Assembly (NCBI GenBank): GCA_002256435.1
Contig: NKJC01000004.1
Span: 1 to 64,000 of the forward strand
Source of the DNA: Chitinophagaceae bacterium BSSC1
GTDB taxonomy: Bacteria; Bacteroidota; Bacteroidia; Chitinophagales; Chitinophagaceae
Length of the DNA: 64,000 nucleotides
Direction of reading: 5' to 3'
This document shows positions 35,361 to 44,381 of the stretch, piece by piece; position 1 is the stretch's first letter; each line of letters opens with the position of its first letter. The notes beneath the pieces were generated by a model that saw only the letters and a program-made list of their open reading frames with translations, ran no database searches and was not told the origin of the DNA. Position numbers and translations under genes: made by a program.

Positions 35361-37031
35361 ATGATTATGAAATATATAAGCTTTATAACCACTAAATCGG
35401 CAGTAACCATGTTTGCCATCGGGGTTATTGCATTTGCTTCTTGTTCCAAGAAGTTGGATGAGGCCTACCTAAACCCGAACAACCCGGTAGAAGGTGCCAT
35501 TGAAGCCATCTTGCCCAATACCATTAACCAAATGACTTCAACAGCAGCGCCTCCAGCAGGTGGTGGTGGTGGATCTTATGGTCCAGCTGCAGAAGCTGTA
35601 AATATGGCCCGTTATATCCAATTCTGGAATGCAGTAGGAACCAATGATAACTATGACCAAATGGGTGGGGTTTATGCAACTGCATCAGATAACACAGGTT
35701 TGGTTTGGGCTATGCATTATTATGGAATTGGGGCAAACGCCAAATTCATTATCTCTAGAGGTATACAACAAGAAAAATGGGATTATGTGGGTGTTGCTCA
35801 CGCCATTTTTGCTTACAGTTGGTTAACACTAACAGAGGAATATGGTGAAGTAATTTTAAGACAAGCATTTGACGGTAGCAGAAGCACTTTTGAATATAAT
35901 ACACAATCAGATGTGTACGATAGTGTTCGTGTTATGTGCGACAATGCTATCACTTATTTGAACATGACAGGTGGTAATGTAAGTGCTGCTAATTTGAAAT
36001 TAGGCGACGCTTATTTCTTAGGTGGTGATGTTGCCAAATGGAAGAAGTTTGTGTATGCTATCAAGGCTAGAACTTTTGCTCACTTAAGCAACAAATCATT
36101 TTATGCCACAAGGGGATATGCTGATTCTGTAATCAAGTATTGTGATTTGTCAATTGCTACTAACGCAGAAAATGCTACTCAAAGATGGTCTGGTGGTAAT
36201 TTCAGTGGTACCAATAACTATTATGGACCATTCAGGGGTAATATTGGATCTATACGCCAATCAGCCTTTATTGCTGACTTGTTAACTGGCGCTTCAGCAA
36301 CTTCACCATTTACCGGCGTTCCTGATCCACGTACGCCTTATTTGATCAATGAAAATACCAATGGTACTTATAGAGGTGTTGTTCCAAACTTAGGAACTTC
36401 TGGTTTGGCTACTGCCGATCAACCAAAGACTTTCTGGAGACAGCCATTCGCTTCAACTTCTACTGCTGTTCCAGATTCTGGTAGGTATATCTTTAATAAC
36501 CTTGCACCTTTCCCTGTATTAACTGCTGCGGATATTCAATTTATGAAGGCAGAAGCAGCTTTTAGAAAGGGAAGTAAGGATCTTGCTTTAACAGCTTATA
36601 CCAAAGGAATTAATCTTTCTTTTGACTTATTGGTTACTGAATACCAATCAAGGGTGCCAGGTAATTTGCAGATTACTGATGCAAGTAGAAATGCTTATTT
36701 AGCAAAAGTGGTACCTGCAACTTCTGCTGGCTTAAACCTGAGCATGATCATGTTGCAAAAATACATTGCCTTATATGGTTATGGATTTAGTGAAACTTGG
36801 ACAGATATGCGTAGGTTCCATTATACAGATATTGATCCTGCTACAGGTAAACAAGTATATGCAGGGTTTACTTTGCCAACTACCCTTACCATTTTTAATA
36901 ATGGAAAACCAGTATATAGAGCAAGGCCCCGTTATAATTCAGAGTATTTGTATAATATTCCGAATTTGCAACTGATTGGCGCTTTGGCATCTGATTATCA
37001 TACCAAAGAACATTGGTTTAGTCAACCATAA
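35361..37031 (+). CDS. SusD/RagB-family surface lipoprotein
   Basis: 556 residues. A lipoprotein signal ends in FASCSKKLDE (Cys about 28). SusD-like TPR architecture: N-terminal helices with LNPNNPVEG, and a C-terminal region ending in a typical NLQLIGALASDYHTKEHW. The length and the LMLQKY-like IMLQKYIALYGYG segment fit the SusD-like (RagB) group in which a Trp/Tyr-rich face binds ligand. It caps the SusC channel at the cell surface. Confidence 0.93.
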   Translation: MIMKYISFITTKSAVTMFAIGVIAFASCSKKLDEAYLNPNNPVEGAIEAILPNTINQMTSTAAPPAGGGGGSYGPAAEAVNMARYIQFWNAVGTNDNYDQMGGVYATASDNTGLVWAMHYYGIGANAKFIISRGIQQEKWDYVGVAHAIFAYSWLTLTEEYGEVILRQAFDGSRSTFEYNTQSDVYDSVRVMCDNAITYLNMTGGNVSAANLKLGDAYFLGGDVAKWKKFVYAIKARTFAHLSNKSFYATRGYADSVIKYCDLSIATNAENATQRWSGGNFSGTNNYYGPFRGNIGSIRQSAFIADLLTGASATSPFTGVPDPRTPYLINENTNGTYRGVVPNLGTSGLATADQPKTFWRQPFASTSTAVPDSGRYIFNNLAPFPVLTAADIQFMKAEAAFRKGSKDLALTAYTKGINLSFDLLVTEYQSRVPGNLQITDASRNAYLAKVVPATSAGLNLSMIMLQKYIALYGYGFSETWTDMRRFHYTDIDPATGKQVYAGFTLPTTLTIFNNGKPVYRARPRYNSEYLYNIPNLQLIGALASDYHTKEHWFSQP

Positions 37032-37054
37032 CCTTTAAGCATAAAACTGAAAAG

Positions 37055-37879
37055 ATGAAAAAAACAATTTTAAAATATTGTATACCAGTTGCGGCAATCA
37101 TTCTAATGTATGCCTGTTCAAAAAAGGATGGTATTACCAATCAGCCTTATGACGCATATGGTATTTCTGGTACACAAGGTCAATTGAAAATCAACCTAGC
37201 ATTTGCATATACTGTAGATTATAGCACCATGTTGATTAAGGTGAATGGTAAAACGGTGAGCAATGGTTTGCAAACCAGACAACCTTTTCCAGGTGGTGGC
37301 TACAATACACGTGGTAGCAACTTTGCTTTGTATCTTTCTGTACCTCAAGGTGCCAATACCGTTTCTGTAGTGTTGCCTAAGGTTGGAACTGAAACAGATT
37401 CTGTTGTATTGTATAATGGATCTGTGACTATTCCAGATAACAATCCTTATACCTTGCATTTATCGGATACAGCAGGTAATCCAAGAAGTGGAAAGGTTGA
37501 TCAGGTGTTGGTTAAAAATATCATCAATACTTTGGATACAGGTTTTTGCCGTTTCAAATTTGTGAACCTGATTCCAAACCTACCAGCAGTTGATTTGTAT
37601 TTAAATGGCGTATTGATCAAATCAAATATTCCTTATTTAAATGCTACAGATACTTTTAGTGTAAGAACAGGGGTAAACCAACCTGGTTGGACTTCTGCCA
37701 TTACTACAACTTGGGCTGTTAGACCAGCTGGCGCATTGCCAACTTCTACTGCAACTGCTTTATATGCTAGTTCAAATGGTTTGCAATCACAGAAAGTGAT
37801 GACCATTTTTAGTATGGGTTATAATACAGCAACAGGAACTAGATTACCCTTTGTTGCTTTTACATTGGATAATAACTAA
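37055..37879 (+). CDS. DUF4397-domain lipoprotein
   Basis: 274 residues with a lipoprotein signal (ILMYACSKKDG, Cys about 21). A beta-rich first half (to about 150) is followed by a DUF4397-like domain (about 165-260, FKFVNLIPNLPAVDLYLNGV). Such proteins often follow SusC/SusD genes in Bacteroidota and probably sit on the surface as accessory ligand-binding proteins. It starts 23 bases after the SusD stop and ends the operon at a terminator. Confidence 0.8.
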   Translation: MKKTILKYCIPVAAIILMYACSKKDGITNQPYDAYGISGTQGQLKINLAFAYTVDYSTMLIKVNGKTVSNGLQTRQPFPGGGYNTRGSNFALYLSVPQGANTVSVVLPKVGTETDSVVLYNGSVTIPDNNPYTLHLSDTAGNPRSGKVDQVLVKNIINTLDTGFCRFKFVNLIPNLPAVDLYLNGVLIKSNIPYLNATDTFSVRTGVNQPGWTSAITTTWAVRPAGALPTSTATALYASSNGLQSQKVMTIFSMGYNTATGTRLPFVAFTLDNN

Positions 37880-37906
37880 TCAAATAATCAGCTTGGCTGA
37901 TCAGAC

Positions 37907-37943
37907 AAGAGGAAGGGATTAGTCATCTCTTCCTCTTTTTTTT
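37907..37943 (+). terminator. Terminator after the SusCD operon
   Basis: AAGAGGAAG (37907-37915) pairs with CTTCCTCTT (37929-37937), followed by a T run. Confidence 0.8.
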
Positions 37944-37968
37944 GGAGCATTTTTAACAGCCACTGTTG

Positions 37969-37976
37969 TATTTTTA
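37969..37976 (+). promoter_or_regulatory. Candidate -7 box of the MG2/plug gene
   Basis: TATTTTTA, 34 bases before the ATG at 38011. It suggests separate transcription from the SusCD operon. Confidence 0.35.
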
Positions 37977-38010
37977 CATGTAGAGATTTCCTTGAAAAAA
38001 AACCTTTCTT

Positions 38011-40431
38011 ATGCAAGCTAAAAAGCTAATTGTTTTACTGGTTGTTTTTTTGCTAGTAAAAGAATTGTCTGCTCAGGTGTTGGATACTACCTTGATTCGA
38101 TATCGCAGTAATTTTCAGCAAGAAAAAATACATATCCATTTTGATAAAACAGTGTATAGCAAGGGAGAGACGGTTTGGTTCAAAGCCTATATTATGGCAG
38201 GAGATAGCCTCTCTGATTATAGTAGAAATTTTTATTTAGACGTTTATAATGATTCAGGAACATTAATCAAGCACACGGTACATCCTATTTTTGAATCATC
38301 TGCAAGAGGTTCCTTTGACATTCCTCAACAATATAGAGAGCAAGTAGTTCATATTAAAGCCTATACCAGATGGATGCTAAATTTTGACAAAGACCTTTTG
38401 TATTTGAAAGACTTGCAAGTGGCACAACCCAATGTCAATACAGGTAAAAAGATTGCTGCTTTTGGTAGTTTGAAACTATTTCCTGAAGGAGGAGATTTGG
38501 TTACAGGTCTTGAATCCAATGTAGCTTTTTTGGCAGCCGACCAATCTGGCAAACCACTTGCCGTTAGAGGTGCTATTTATAATTCGGCCAAACAATTGGT
38601 TGATTCCTTTCAGTCTATACATGACGGTATGGGTAGTTTTAGTTTGAATCCAGAACCAAATGAACAATATACTTGTAGTTGGATTGATCAATTAGGGAAT
38701 AGTCATACCACAGATTTGCCAAAGGCCAAGCAAACAGGGATAGTGGTTTCTGCAAAATTGCTCAATGGCAAATTGAGATATGGTTTAAAAAGGTCAAGCA
38801 ATAGCCCAGATAATTTTAAAAACTTGCATGTAATTGTTTCCATGAATCAACAGCTTTTATACAAGGCGGTTGTTAATATCAATAATAAACTTTCTGCAGC
38901 AGGAGAGTTTTCTACAGATGAGTTGCCTACAGGGATTGTTCAGTTGACCATATTTGACGCTCAATGGATCCCGATTGCTGAGCGAATTGTATTTGTAAAT
39001 ACACAAAGACACCAGTTTTTTCCTCAATTAGAATTGGATACCAAGCGTACCATTAAAAGAGGAAAAAATTCTTGGGTATTGATGGTGCCTGATTCTATTC
39101 TTTCTAATTTATCAGTATCTATCACAGATGCTTCTTTACATCATGATAGTTCTACCAATATTTTTACACAGTTCCTTTTGTCTGGAGACCTCAAAGGATA
39201 CATACACCAACCTGAGTATTATTTTTCAGACAAAACAGCAGCATCTGATGATCACTTAGATTTAGTAATGCTAACACATGGTTGGAGAAAATATAAATGG
39301 GAAGACATTGCAAAGGGTAAACTCCCTCAGCTTACTTATCCTATAGACAGTGATTATGTGCAAATTAGGGGAAGGATTATTTCAGGTGAGCAAACAAGTT
39401 ATAAACCCGGTCAAAACCTTTCTTTGGTCATGCAAGCAAAGGATAGTAGTAAACAATATTTTGTATTGCCCTTAACAGCAGACGGTAGTTTTAATCAACG
39501 CGGTATTATCTTTTTTGATACCGCTAAAGTGTTCTATCAATTAACTGGTATTAAAAACATGCGTAATAATGTTACTGCCAATTTTCAATACGGATTACCT
39601 GTATTTCCATATGCCAGTAATGCCAAATTCCCGCCTCAAACTATTGCGGATACCAACCAATTAAAACAAGATAATTTCTTTTATCAAAGCAAACTACAGA
39701 ATAAAAAAGCCATGGATTCTGTGGTAGTTTTAAAAGAAGTGGTAGTAGAAAGTAAAATTAAAACAGCCACTGATGTATTGGATGAAAAATACACCACGGG
39801 TTTATTCACAAATAAGAACGGCTACGCGTTTGATGTAATGCATGATGAACGTTCACAAGGGCAACTGGATTTGTTCCATTATTTACAAAACCTAATTCCA
39901 GGTATGTCCATGTCTTTGCCCATGTTGGGTCAAAATGGGGCAGAAGATGAGAATAGCAATAATGTGGCAGGAATTAGTTGGAGAGATGGTACCCCTGATA
40001 TTTTTTTAAATGAGATGCCCTCCAACGCAGAAACCGTGCAAGGTTTGCAAATGAGTGATATTGCCTATGTAAAAGTTTTCCGACCACCTTTTATGGGTGC
40101 TGCGGGTTCTGGTGCTTCTGGCGCCATTGCCGTGTATACTAAAAAGGGTAACGACATGAGCACGGATAGGGTAAAAGGGTTGAATAGCGCCATTCTAAGT
40201 GGTTATACTGCGTATAAAGAGTTTTATCAACCAGACTATGCTTTTTCTCCTTCAAAATATGCTGACCTTAGGCCAACTCTGTATTGGAATCCCTATGTCT
40301 TAACCGACAAAAAGAATAAGCAATTCAAAATTGAATTTTACAACAATGATATCACGCAGAAGTTTAGGATTATCATAGAAGGTGTGAATGCTGCAGGTAA
40401 GATGGCTAGGCTGGAAAAAGTGATAGACTAA
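38011..40431 (+). CDS. Large exported MG2-domain protein with TonB-plug-like segment
   Basis: 806 residues. Signal peptide (LIVLLVVFLLVKELSAQ). The N-terminal region (about 35-140) is like the macroglobulin MG2 domain: IHIHFDKTVYSKGETVWFKA, then YLDVYNDSGTLI. Middle beta-sandwich domains follow. Near 650-715 a plug-like segment has IFLNEMPSNAETVQGLQMSDIAYVKVFRPPFMG (quoted in part) and GAIAVYTKKG. No barrel follows, so it is not a receptor. Proteins of this kind are frequent in Bacteroidota and are of unknown function; an outer-membrane structural or partner role is a guess. Confidence 0.75.
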   Translation: MQAKKLIVLLVVFLLVKELSAQVLDTTLIRYRSNFQQEKIHIHFDKTVYSKGETVWFKAYIMAGDSLSDYSRNFYLDVYNDSGTLIKHTVHPIFESSARGSFDIPQQYREQVVHIKAYTRWMLNFDKDLLYLKDLQVAQPNVNTGKKIAAFGSLKLFPEGGDLVTGLESNVAFLAADQSGKPLAVRGAIYNSAKQLVDSFQSIHDGMGSFSLNPEPNEQYTCSWIDQLGNSHTTDLPKAKQTGIVVSAKLLNGKLRYGLKRSSNSPDNFKNLHVIVSMNQQLLYKAVVNINNKLSAAGEFSTDELPTGIVQLTIFDAQWIPIAERIVFVNTQRHQFFPQLELDTKRTIKRGKNSWVLMVPDSILSNLSVSITDASLHHDSSTNIFTQFLLSGDLKGYIHQPEYYFSDKTAASDDHLDLVMLTHGWRKYKWEDIAKGKLPQLTYPIDSDYVQIRGRIISGEQTSYKPGQNLSLVMQAKDSSKQYFVLPLTADGSFNQRGIIFFDTAKVFYQLTGIKNMRNNVTANFQYGLPVFPYASNAKFPPQTIADTNQLKQDNFFYQSKLQNKKAMDSVVVLKEVVVESKIKTATDVLDEKYTTGLFTNKNGYAFDVMHDERSQGQLDLFHYLQNLIPGMSMSLPMLGQNGAEDENSNNVAGISWRDGTPDIFLNEMPSNAETVQGLQMSDIAYVKVFRPPFMGAAGSGASGAIAVYTKKGNDMSTDRVKGLNSAILSGYTAYKEFYQPDYAFSPSKYADLRPTLYWNPYVLTDKKNKQFKIEFYNNDITQKFRIIIEGVNAAGKMARLEKVID

Positions 40432-40442
40432 TGACATATTGG

Positions 40443-41090
40443 TTATCTCAATAAATAGATACCCAAACAAATAAATAGTGCTAGGCTAAGAGCTAGATGC
40501 ATCTTATAGTTATCCCAAATGGTCCAGATCTGAGCATGTTTTAAATAGCTATGAATGCTGTTAATATTCGTAGAATTGTCTCTAGCAATCAATTGCCAGA
40601 ACTTGGCCAATGCTCTTTTTTTATCTATCGGCAATGCCATACTGCAATCCATTAAGTATTGAAGTATCTCTTGATCCAATAATGTATTCCCTTTGTTATT
40701 GAGTAACCGAATATTATGGTTGCTTAGTAATTGTGTCAATTGAAAATAAAGCAGGTCTTGGTCTAGTCTAAAAGGATCCTGATGTTTAAGTTTTGCCCAT
40801 AGCTCCTTTGTCATTTGCAATACCTCGTCTGCTTCAGAGGCCAATGGCATTTCTTTGTTTTGGTATTTTTGAAAATGAAATTCCCTGTCGTAATCCCTTC
40901 TGCTAGATGGGTTAACCAACACCTGATACGCTTCCTTGATTTCATTGAATTTGGGAATAGCAATGATGGGGTCTGGATGTTTATCAGGGTGAAAAACCAG
41001 GGCCAATTGTCTATAAGCTTTTTTAATCTCAGACAAACTTGCGTTAACAGGAATGTCCAATACTTGATAGTGATTTTTGCCAGCTTTCAT
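40443..41090 (-). CDS. J-domain protein with C-terminal membrane anchor
   Basis: 215 residues. N-terminal J domain (about 5-72) with the HPD motif at 34-36 (LVFHPDKH), followed by a helical region of unknown type and one membrane helix at the very end (ALSLALFICLGIYLLR). J proteins stimulate DnaK ATPase and bring it to a site; a tail anchor would place this co-chaperone at the inner membrane. It follows the STAS gene by 5 bases on the same strand, so the two are probably one transcript. Confidence 0.85.
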   Translation of the reverse strand: MKAGKNHYQVLDIPVNASLSEIKKAYRQLALVFHPDKHPDPIIAIPKFNEIKEAYQVLVNPSSRRDYDREFHFQKYQNKEMPLASEADEVLQMTKELWAKLKHQDPFRLDQDLLYFQLTQLLSNHNIRLLNNKGNTLLDQEILQYLMDCSMALPIDKKRALAKFWQLIARDNSTNINSIHSYLKHAQIWTIWDNYKMHLALSLALFICLGIYLLR

Positions 41091-41095
41091 GCTAC

Positions 41096-41500
41096 CTAGT
41101 CATTCTTTTCAAATTCCATATCGTCACCGTCTAATAATTCTCGTTCAATTTCTTCCATTTGAACAATATCCCAGGCCTCACTTTCAGTGGGTGTAATATT
41201 CAAAAAGTCCATGAGTTCCAAAGACTCAAATTTTGCTTCCACATTTTTGCTCACGGAACAAATGACAAAACTGCTACTGTTTTCATAAAACTGTTGTTGC
41301 AATTCAGCCAATCTTGTAGCAGCTTCAGCGTCTATATTTTCAACTTGGTTCATTTGTAAAACCACATTTTTGACGGGCTGTTCCAACTGTTTTAGGCAGA
41401 GTTCTTCCAAAACTGCTGCTATATTGACAGTTAAGTCTGGCAATAAGGGTGTTAAAACGCTGAATTTCTCCTTGGTATCAATTTTGACTTCCATAAGCAT
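41096..41500 (-). CDS. STAS-domain protein (anti-anti-sigma-like)
   Basis: About 134 residues (ATG 41500, or 41494 giving MEVKIDTKEKF). STAS-like fold pattern: KNVVLQMNQVENIDAEAATRLAELQQQFYE, then SSFVICSVSKNVEAKFESLELMDFLNITPT (both quoted for pattern, phospho-acceptor region near VENIDAEA). The usual Asp-Ser phosphorylation site of SpoIIAA proteins is replaced by Asp-Ala, so phospho-switching of the classic kind is unlikely. An acidic tail (DGDDMEFEKND) ends it. Next gene encodes a J-domain protein. Confidence 0.7.
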   Translation of the reverse strand: MLMEVKIDTKEKFSVLTPLLPDLTVNIAAVLEELCLKQLEQPVKNVVLQMNQVENIDAEAATRLAELQQQFYENSSSFVICSVSKNVEAKFESLELMDFLNITPTESEAWDIVQMEEIERELLDGDDMEFEKND

Positions 41501-41582
41501 GTGAGATTAACATTCTGTGCATAAATGCCAGACAACTTCACTCAAAAATATTCGTTATAATTGTATAAATCCAATTTTGATT

Positions 41583-44147
41583 ATGGATAATAATTTTTCA
41601 CCACAAGTAAAAGAGATCATTTCCTTCAGTAGGGAAGAGGCATTGAGGTTGGGAAATGACTTCATTGGAACGGAGCACCTCTTATTGGGGTTGATTCGTG
41701 ATGGGGACAATACCGCCATTAAAGTGCTCAAGCAACTGAATGTGGATTTGTATGAATTGCGCAAAGAAGTGGAACTGGCTGTCAAAGACAAAACCGGTAA
41801 AAACATTGCCAATATCAATAGCCTTCCTTTAACCAAGCAGGCAGAGAAGGTAATTAGGGTAACAGTTTTGGAAGCCAAGGCACTGAAAAGTCCTTTGGTA
41901 GAAACCGAGCATTTAATGCTAAGTATTCTCAAAAACAAAGAGAATATTGCCACTCAAATCTTGAACCAGTTTGATATTGACTATGACTTATTCCGCAACG
42001 AATTAGGTATGGTAGGTTCTACTAACCCCAATCCTAATCCAAGGGCAGATTTCTCAGAAGAAAATGAAGACGAATTTGATGAGGAAAAACGCGCAGGCGG
42101 ATATTCTGGTCAAAGAGGAGGTGCCAAACAACCTGCAGGGGCTAAGAGTAAGACACCTGTTTTGGACAATTTTGGAAGAGATATTACCAAATTAGCCGAA
42201 AGTGGAAACTTGGATCCTATTGTGGGAAGAGAGGCTGAAATTGAGCGCGTAAGCCAAATTTTGAGCCGTAGAAAAAAGAACAATCCTATTTTAATAGGTG
42301 AACCAGGTGTGGGTAAGACAGCTATAGTAGAAGGTCTAGCGCTTCGTATTGTACAAAGAAAAGTGAGCCGCGTATTGTTTGACAAACGCGTGATCAGTTT
42401 AGACTTGGCAGCACTGGTAGCCGGAACCAAATACCGTGGTCAGTTTGAAGAAAGGATGAAAGCTATCATGAACGAGTTAGAAAAGAACCGTGACGTGATT
42501 CTCTTCATAGATGAAATCCATACCATTGTAGGTGCCGGTGGTGCTAGTGGTTCATTGGATGCCTCTAATATCTTTAAGCCAGCTCTTGCAAGGGGAGAAC
42601 TCCAATGCATTGGTGCATCCACTTTGGATGAGTACCGCATGCACATTGAAAAAGATGGTGCCCTAGATAGAAGGTTTCAGAAAGTCTTGATTGAACCACC
42701 AAGTGTGGAAGAGACCATTATGATCCTCAACAATATCAAGTCTAAATACGAAGACTTCCACAATGTTACTTACAATGAGGAAGCCATTGAAGCTTGTGTA
42801 AAATTGAGCGATCGTTACATGACAGATAGACTATTGCCAGACAAAGCCATTGACGTTTTGGATGAAGTAGGTGCACGTGTACACTTGAAAAATATCAATG
42901 TTCCAGAAGAAATTGTGGAATTAGAGAAAAAGATAGAAGAGGTAAAGAACGAAAAAAATAAAGTGGTGAAGAGCCAACGCTTTGAAGAAGCAGCTGCTTT
43001 GCGCGATACTGAAAAAAGGTTGGGCGAGGAATTGGAAAAAGCCAAGGGGCAGTGGGAAGAAGAAAGCAAACACAAACGCTATCCCATTGTAGAAGAGCAT
43101 ATTGCAGAAGTGGTATCCATGATGACAGGCATTCCTGTAAAACGCATGGTTCAAGCAGAAACGGAGAAACTCCGCAGAATGAGTGATGACATGCGCAATA
43201 TGGTGATTGGTCAGGACGATGCTATTTTGAAAGTAACCAAAGCCATTCAACGTAACAGGGTAGGTTTAAAAGACCCTAAGAAGCCCATAGGAACCTTTAT
43301 TTTCCTAGGTCCTACAGGTGTGGGTAAAACTGAGCTGGCGCGATCTTTGGCTCGTTATATGTTTGATTCAGAGGATTCACTGATTAGAATTGACATGAGT
43401 GAATACATGGAAAAATTCACTGTGAGCCGATTGATTGGTGCACCTCCCGGATACGTGGGATATGAAGAAGGCGGGCAGTTAACAGAAAAAGTAAGAAGAA
43501 AGCCTTATTGCGTAATCCTGTTGGATGAAATTGAAAAAGCCCATCCAGACATCTACAATATCTTGTTACAAGTATTAGACGATGGTCAGTTGACCGATGG
43601 TTTGGGTAGAAAGATTGATTTCAAAAACACTTTGATCATCATGACTTCTAATATTGGTGTACGCCAATTAAAAGAGTTTGGAGATGGTGTAGGATTTGCC
43701 ACAGCTACCAGGGTTCAGAACGCAGAAGAGAATAACAAAGCCGTGATTGAAAAGGCTTTGAAACGTACATTCTCCCCTGAGTTTCTCAACCGTATTGACG
43801 ATGTCATCATTTTCAATTCATTGAGCAAAGACAATATCTTCAACATCATTGATATCTTGATGAAGGGGGTAACCAAGCGATTGCAAAACCTAGGATTTAG
43901 CATGGAGCTCACCTTAGCTGCAAAAGAATTTATTGCAGACAAGGGTTATGATGTACAGTTTGGTGCAAGACCATTGCACAGGGCTTTGCAGAAATACTTG
44001 GAAGATCCTCTAGCAGAAGAAATCCTGAATCTGAATATTAAACAAGGAGACGTTCTCATTGCAGACTTGGACAAAGAAAATGGGAAAATTAAATTTGAAT
44101 TCCAGCCAAGAACGGAAGAAGAGGAAAAAGTGAAGAACGAAGAGTGA
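41583..44147 (+). CDS. clpC: ATP-dependent Clp protease ATPase subunit ClpC
   Basis: 854 residues from the ATG at 41583 ([12 protein letters not shown]). Two Clp N-repeats (about 1-150), AAA+ module 1 with Walker A GEPGVGKT (about 239-246), a coiled-coil/UVR-like middle segment (about 440-490, [17 protein letters not shown]), and AAA+ module 2 with Walker A GPTGVGKT (about 577-584). It unfolds proteins for ClpP. The final residues KVKNEE and the stop codon lie inside a GTGAAGA repeat array, so the C-terminus has been reshaped by the repeat. Confidence 0.95.
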   Translation: MDNNFSPQVKEIISFSREEALRLGNDFIGTEHLLLGLIRDGDNTAIKVLKQLNVDLYELRKEVELAVKDKTGKNIANINSLPLTKQAEKVIRVTVLEAKALKSPLVETEHLMLSILKNKENIATQILNQFDIDYDLFRNELGMVGSTNPNPNPRADFSEENEDEFDEEKRAGGYSGQRGGAKQPAGAKSKTPVLDNFGRDITKLAESGNLDPIVGREAEIERVSQILSRRKKNNPILIGEPGVGKTAIVEGLALRIVQRKVSRVLFDKRVISLDLAALVAGTKYRGQFEERMKAIMNELEKNRDVILFIDEIHTIVGAGGASGSLDASNIFKPALARGELQCIGASTLDEYRMHIEKDGALDRRFQKVLIEPPSVEETIMILNNIKSKYEDFHNVTYNEEAIEACVKLSDRYMTDRLLPDKAIDVLDEVGARVHLKNINVPEEIVELEKKIEEVKNEKNKVVKSQRFEEAAALRDTEKRLGEELEKAKGQWEEESKHKRYPIVEEHIAEVVSMMTGIPVKRMVQAETEKLRRMSDDMRNMVIGQDDAILKVTKAIQRNRVGLKDPKKPIGTFIFLGPTGVGKTELARSLARYMFDSEDSLIRIDMSEYMEKFTVSRLIGAPPGYVGYEEGGQLTEKVRRKPYCVILLDEIEKAHPDIYNILLQVLDDGQLTDGLGRKIDFKNTLIIMTSNIGVRQLKEFGDGVGFATATRVQNAEENNKAVIEKALKRTFSPEFLNRIDDVIIFNSLSKDNIFNIIDILMKGVTKRLQNLGFSMELTLAAKEFIADKGYDVQFGARPLHRALQKYLEDPLAEEILNLNIKQGDVLIADLDKENGKIKFEFQPRTEEEEKVKNEE

Positions 44148-44197
44148 AGAGGAGGAGGAAAGTGAAAAGTGAAGAGTGAAGAGTGAAGAGTGAAGAA
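44130..44197 (+). repeat. GTGAAGA heptanucleotide array 3
   Basis: The array begins inside clpC (44130) and supplies its last codons and its TGA (44145-44147), then continues with about five more units. The sense is that of clpC. Confidence 0.9.
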
Positions 44198-44246
44198 TGC
44201 AGGAAGAAATAAGTAAAAAATGCGTTGCATTTTTTGCAAGAATAAA

Positions 44247-44284
44247 AAAAGAACCCCGAGGCTTGCCTCGGGGTTCTTTTTTGG
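44247..44284. terminator. Strong bidirectional terminator between clpC and the sugar kinase
   Basis: AAGAACCCCGAGGC-TT-GCCTCGGGGTTCTT with A and T runs outside. It lies between two convergent genes and between two GTGAAGA arrays of opposite orientation. Confidence 0.95.
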
Positions 44285-44350
44285 AAAAACATTTTTTAAC
44301 TAAAACCTAAGCGCAGCTTAGGTTCACTCGTTTATAGAGAACACCGTCCA

Positions 44351-44373
44351 TTCTTCACTCTTCACTCTTCACT
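44351..44373 (-). repeat. GTGAAGA heptanucleotide array 4
   Basis: Three units, reading GTGAAGA on the minus strand, starting 8 bases after the stop of the ROK kinase and in its sense direction. Confidence 0.85.
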
Positions 44374-44381
44374 AAATCCCC

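Noticed and set aside
44089..44292. Open frames opposite the clpC 3' end rich in SSLFTLH repeats
   Set aside because: They are the antisense of the GTGAAGA array, which has no stops on that strand. No start signal or composition supports a gene.
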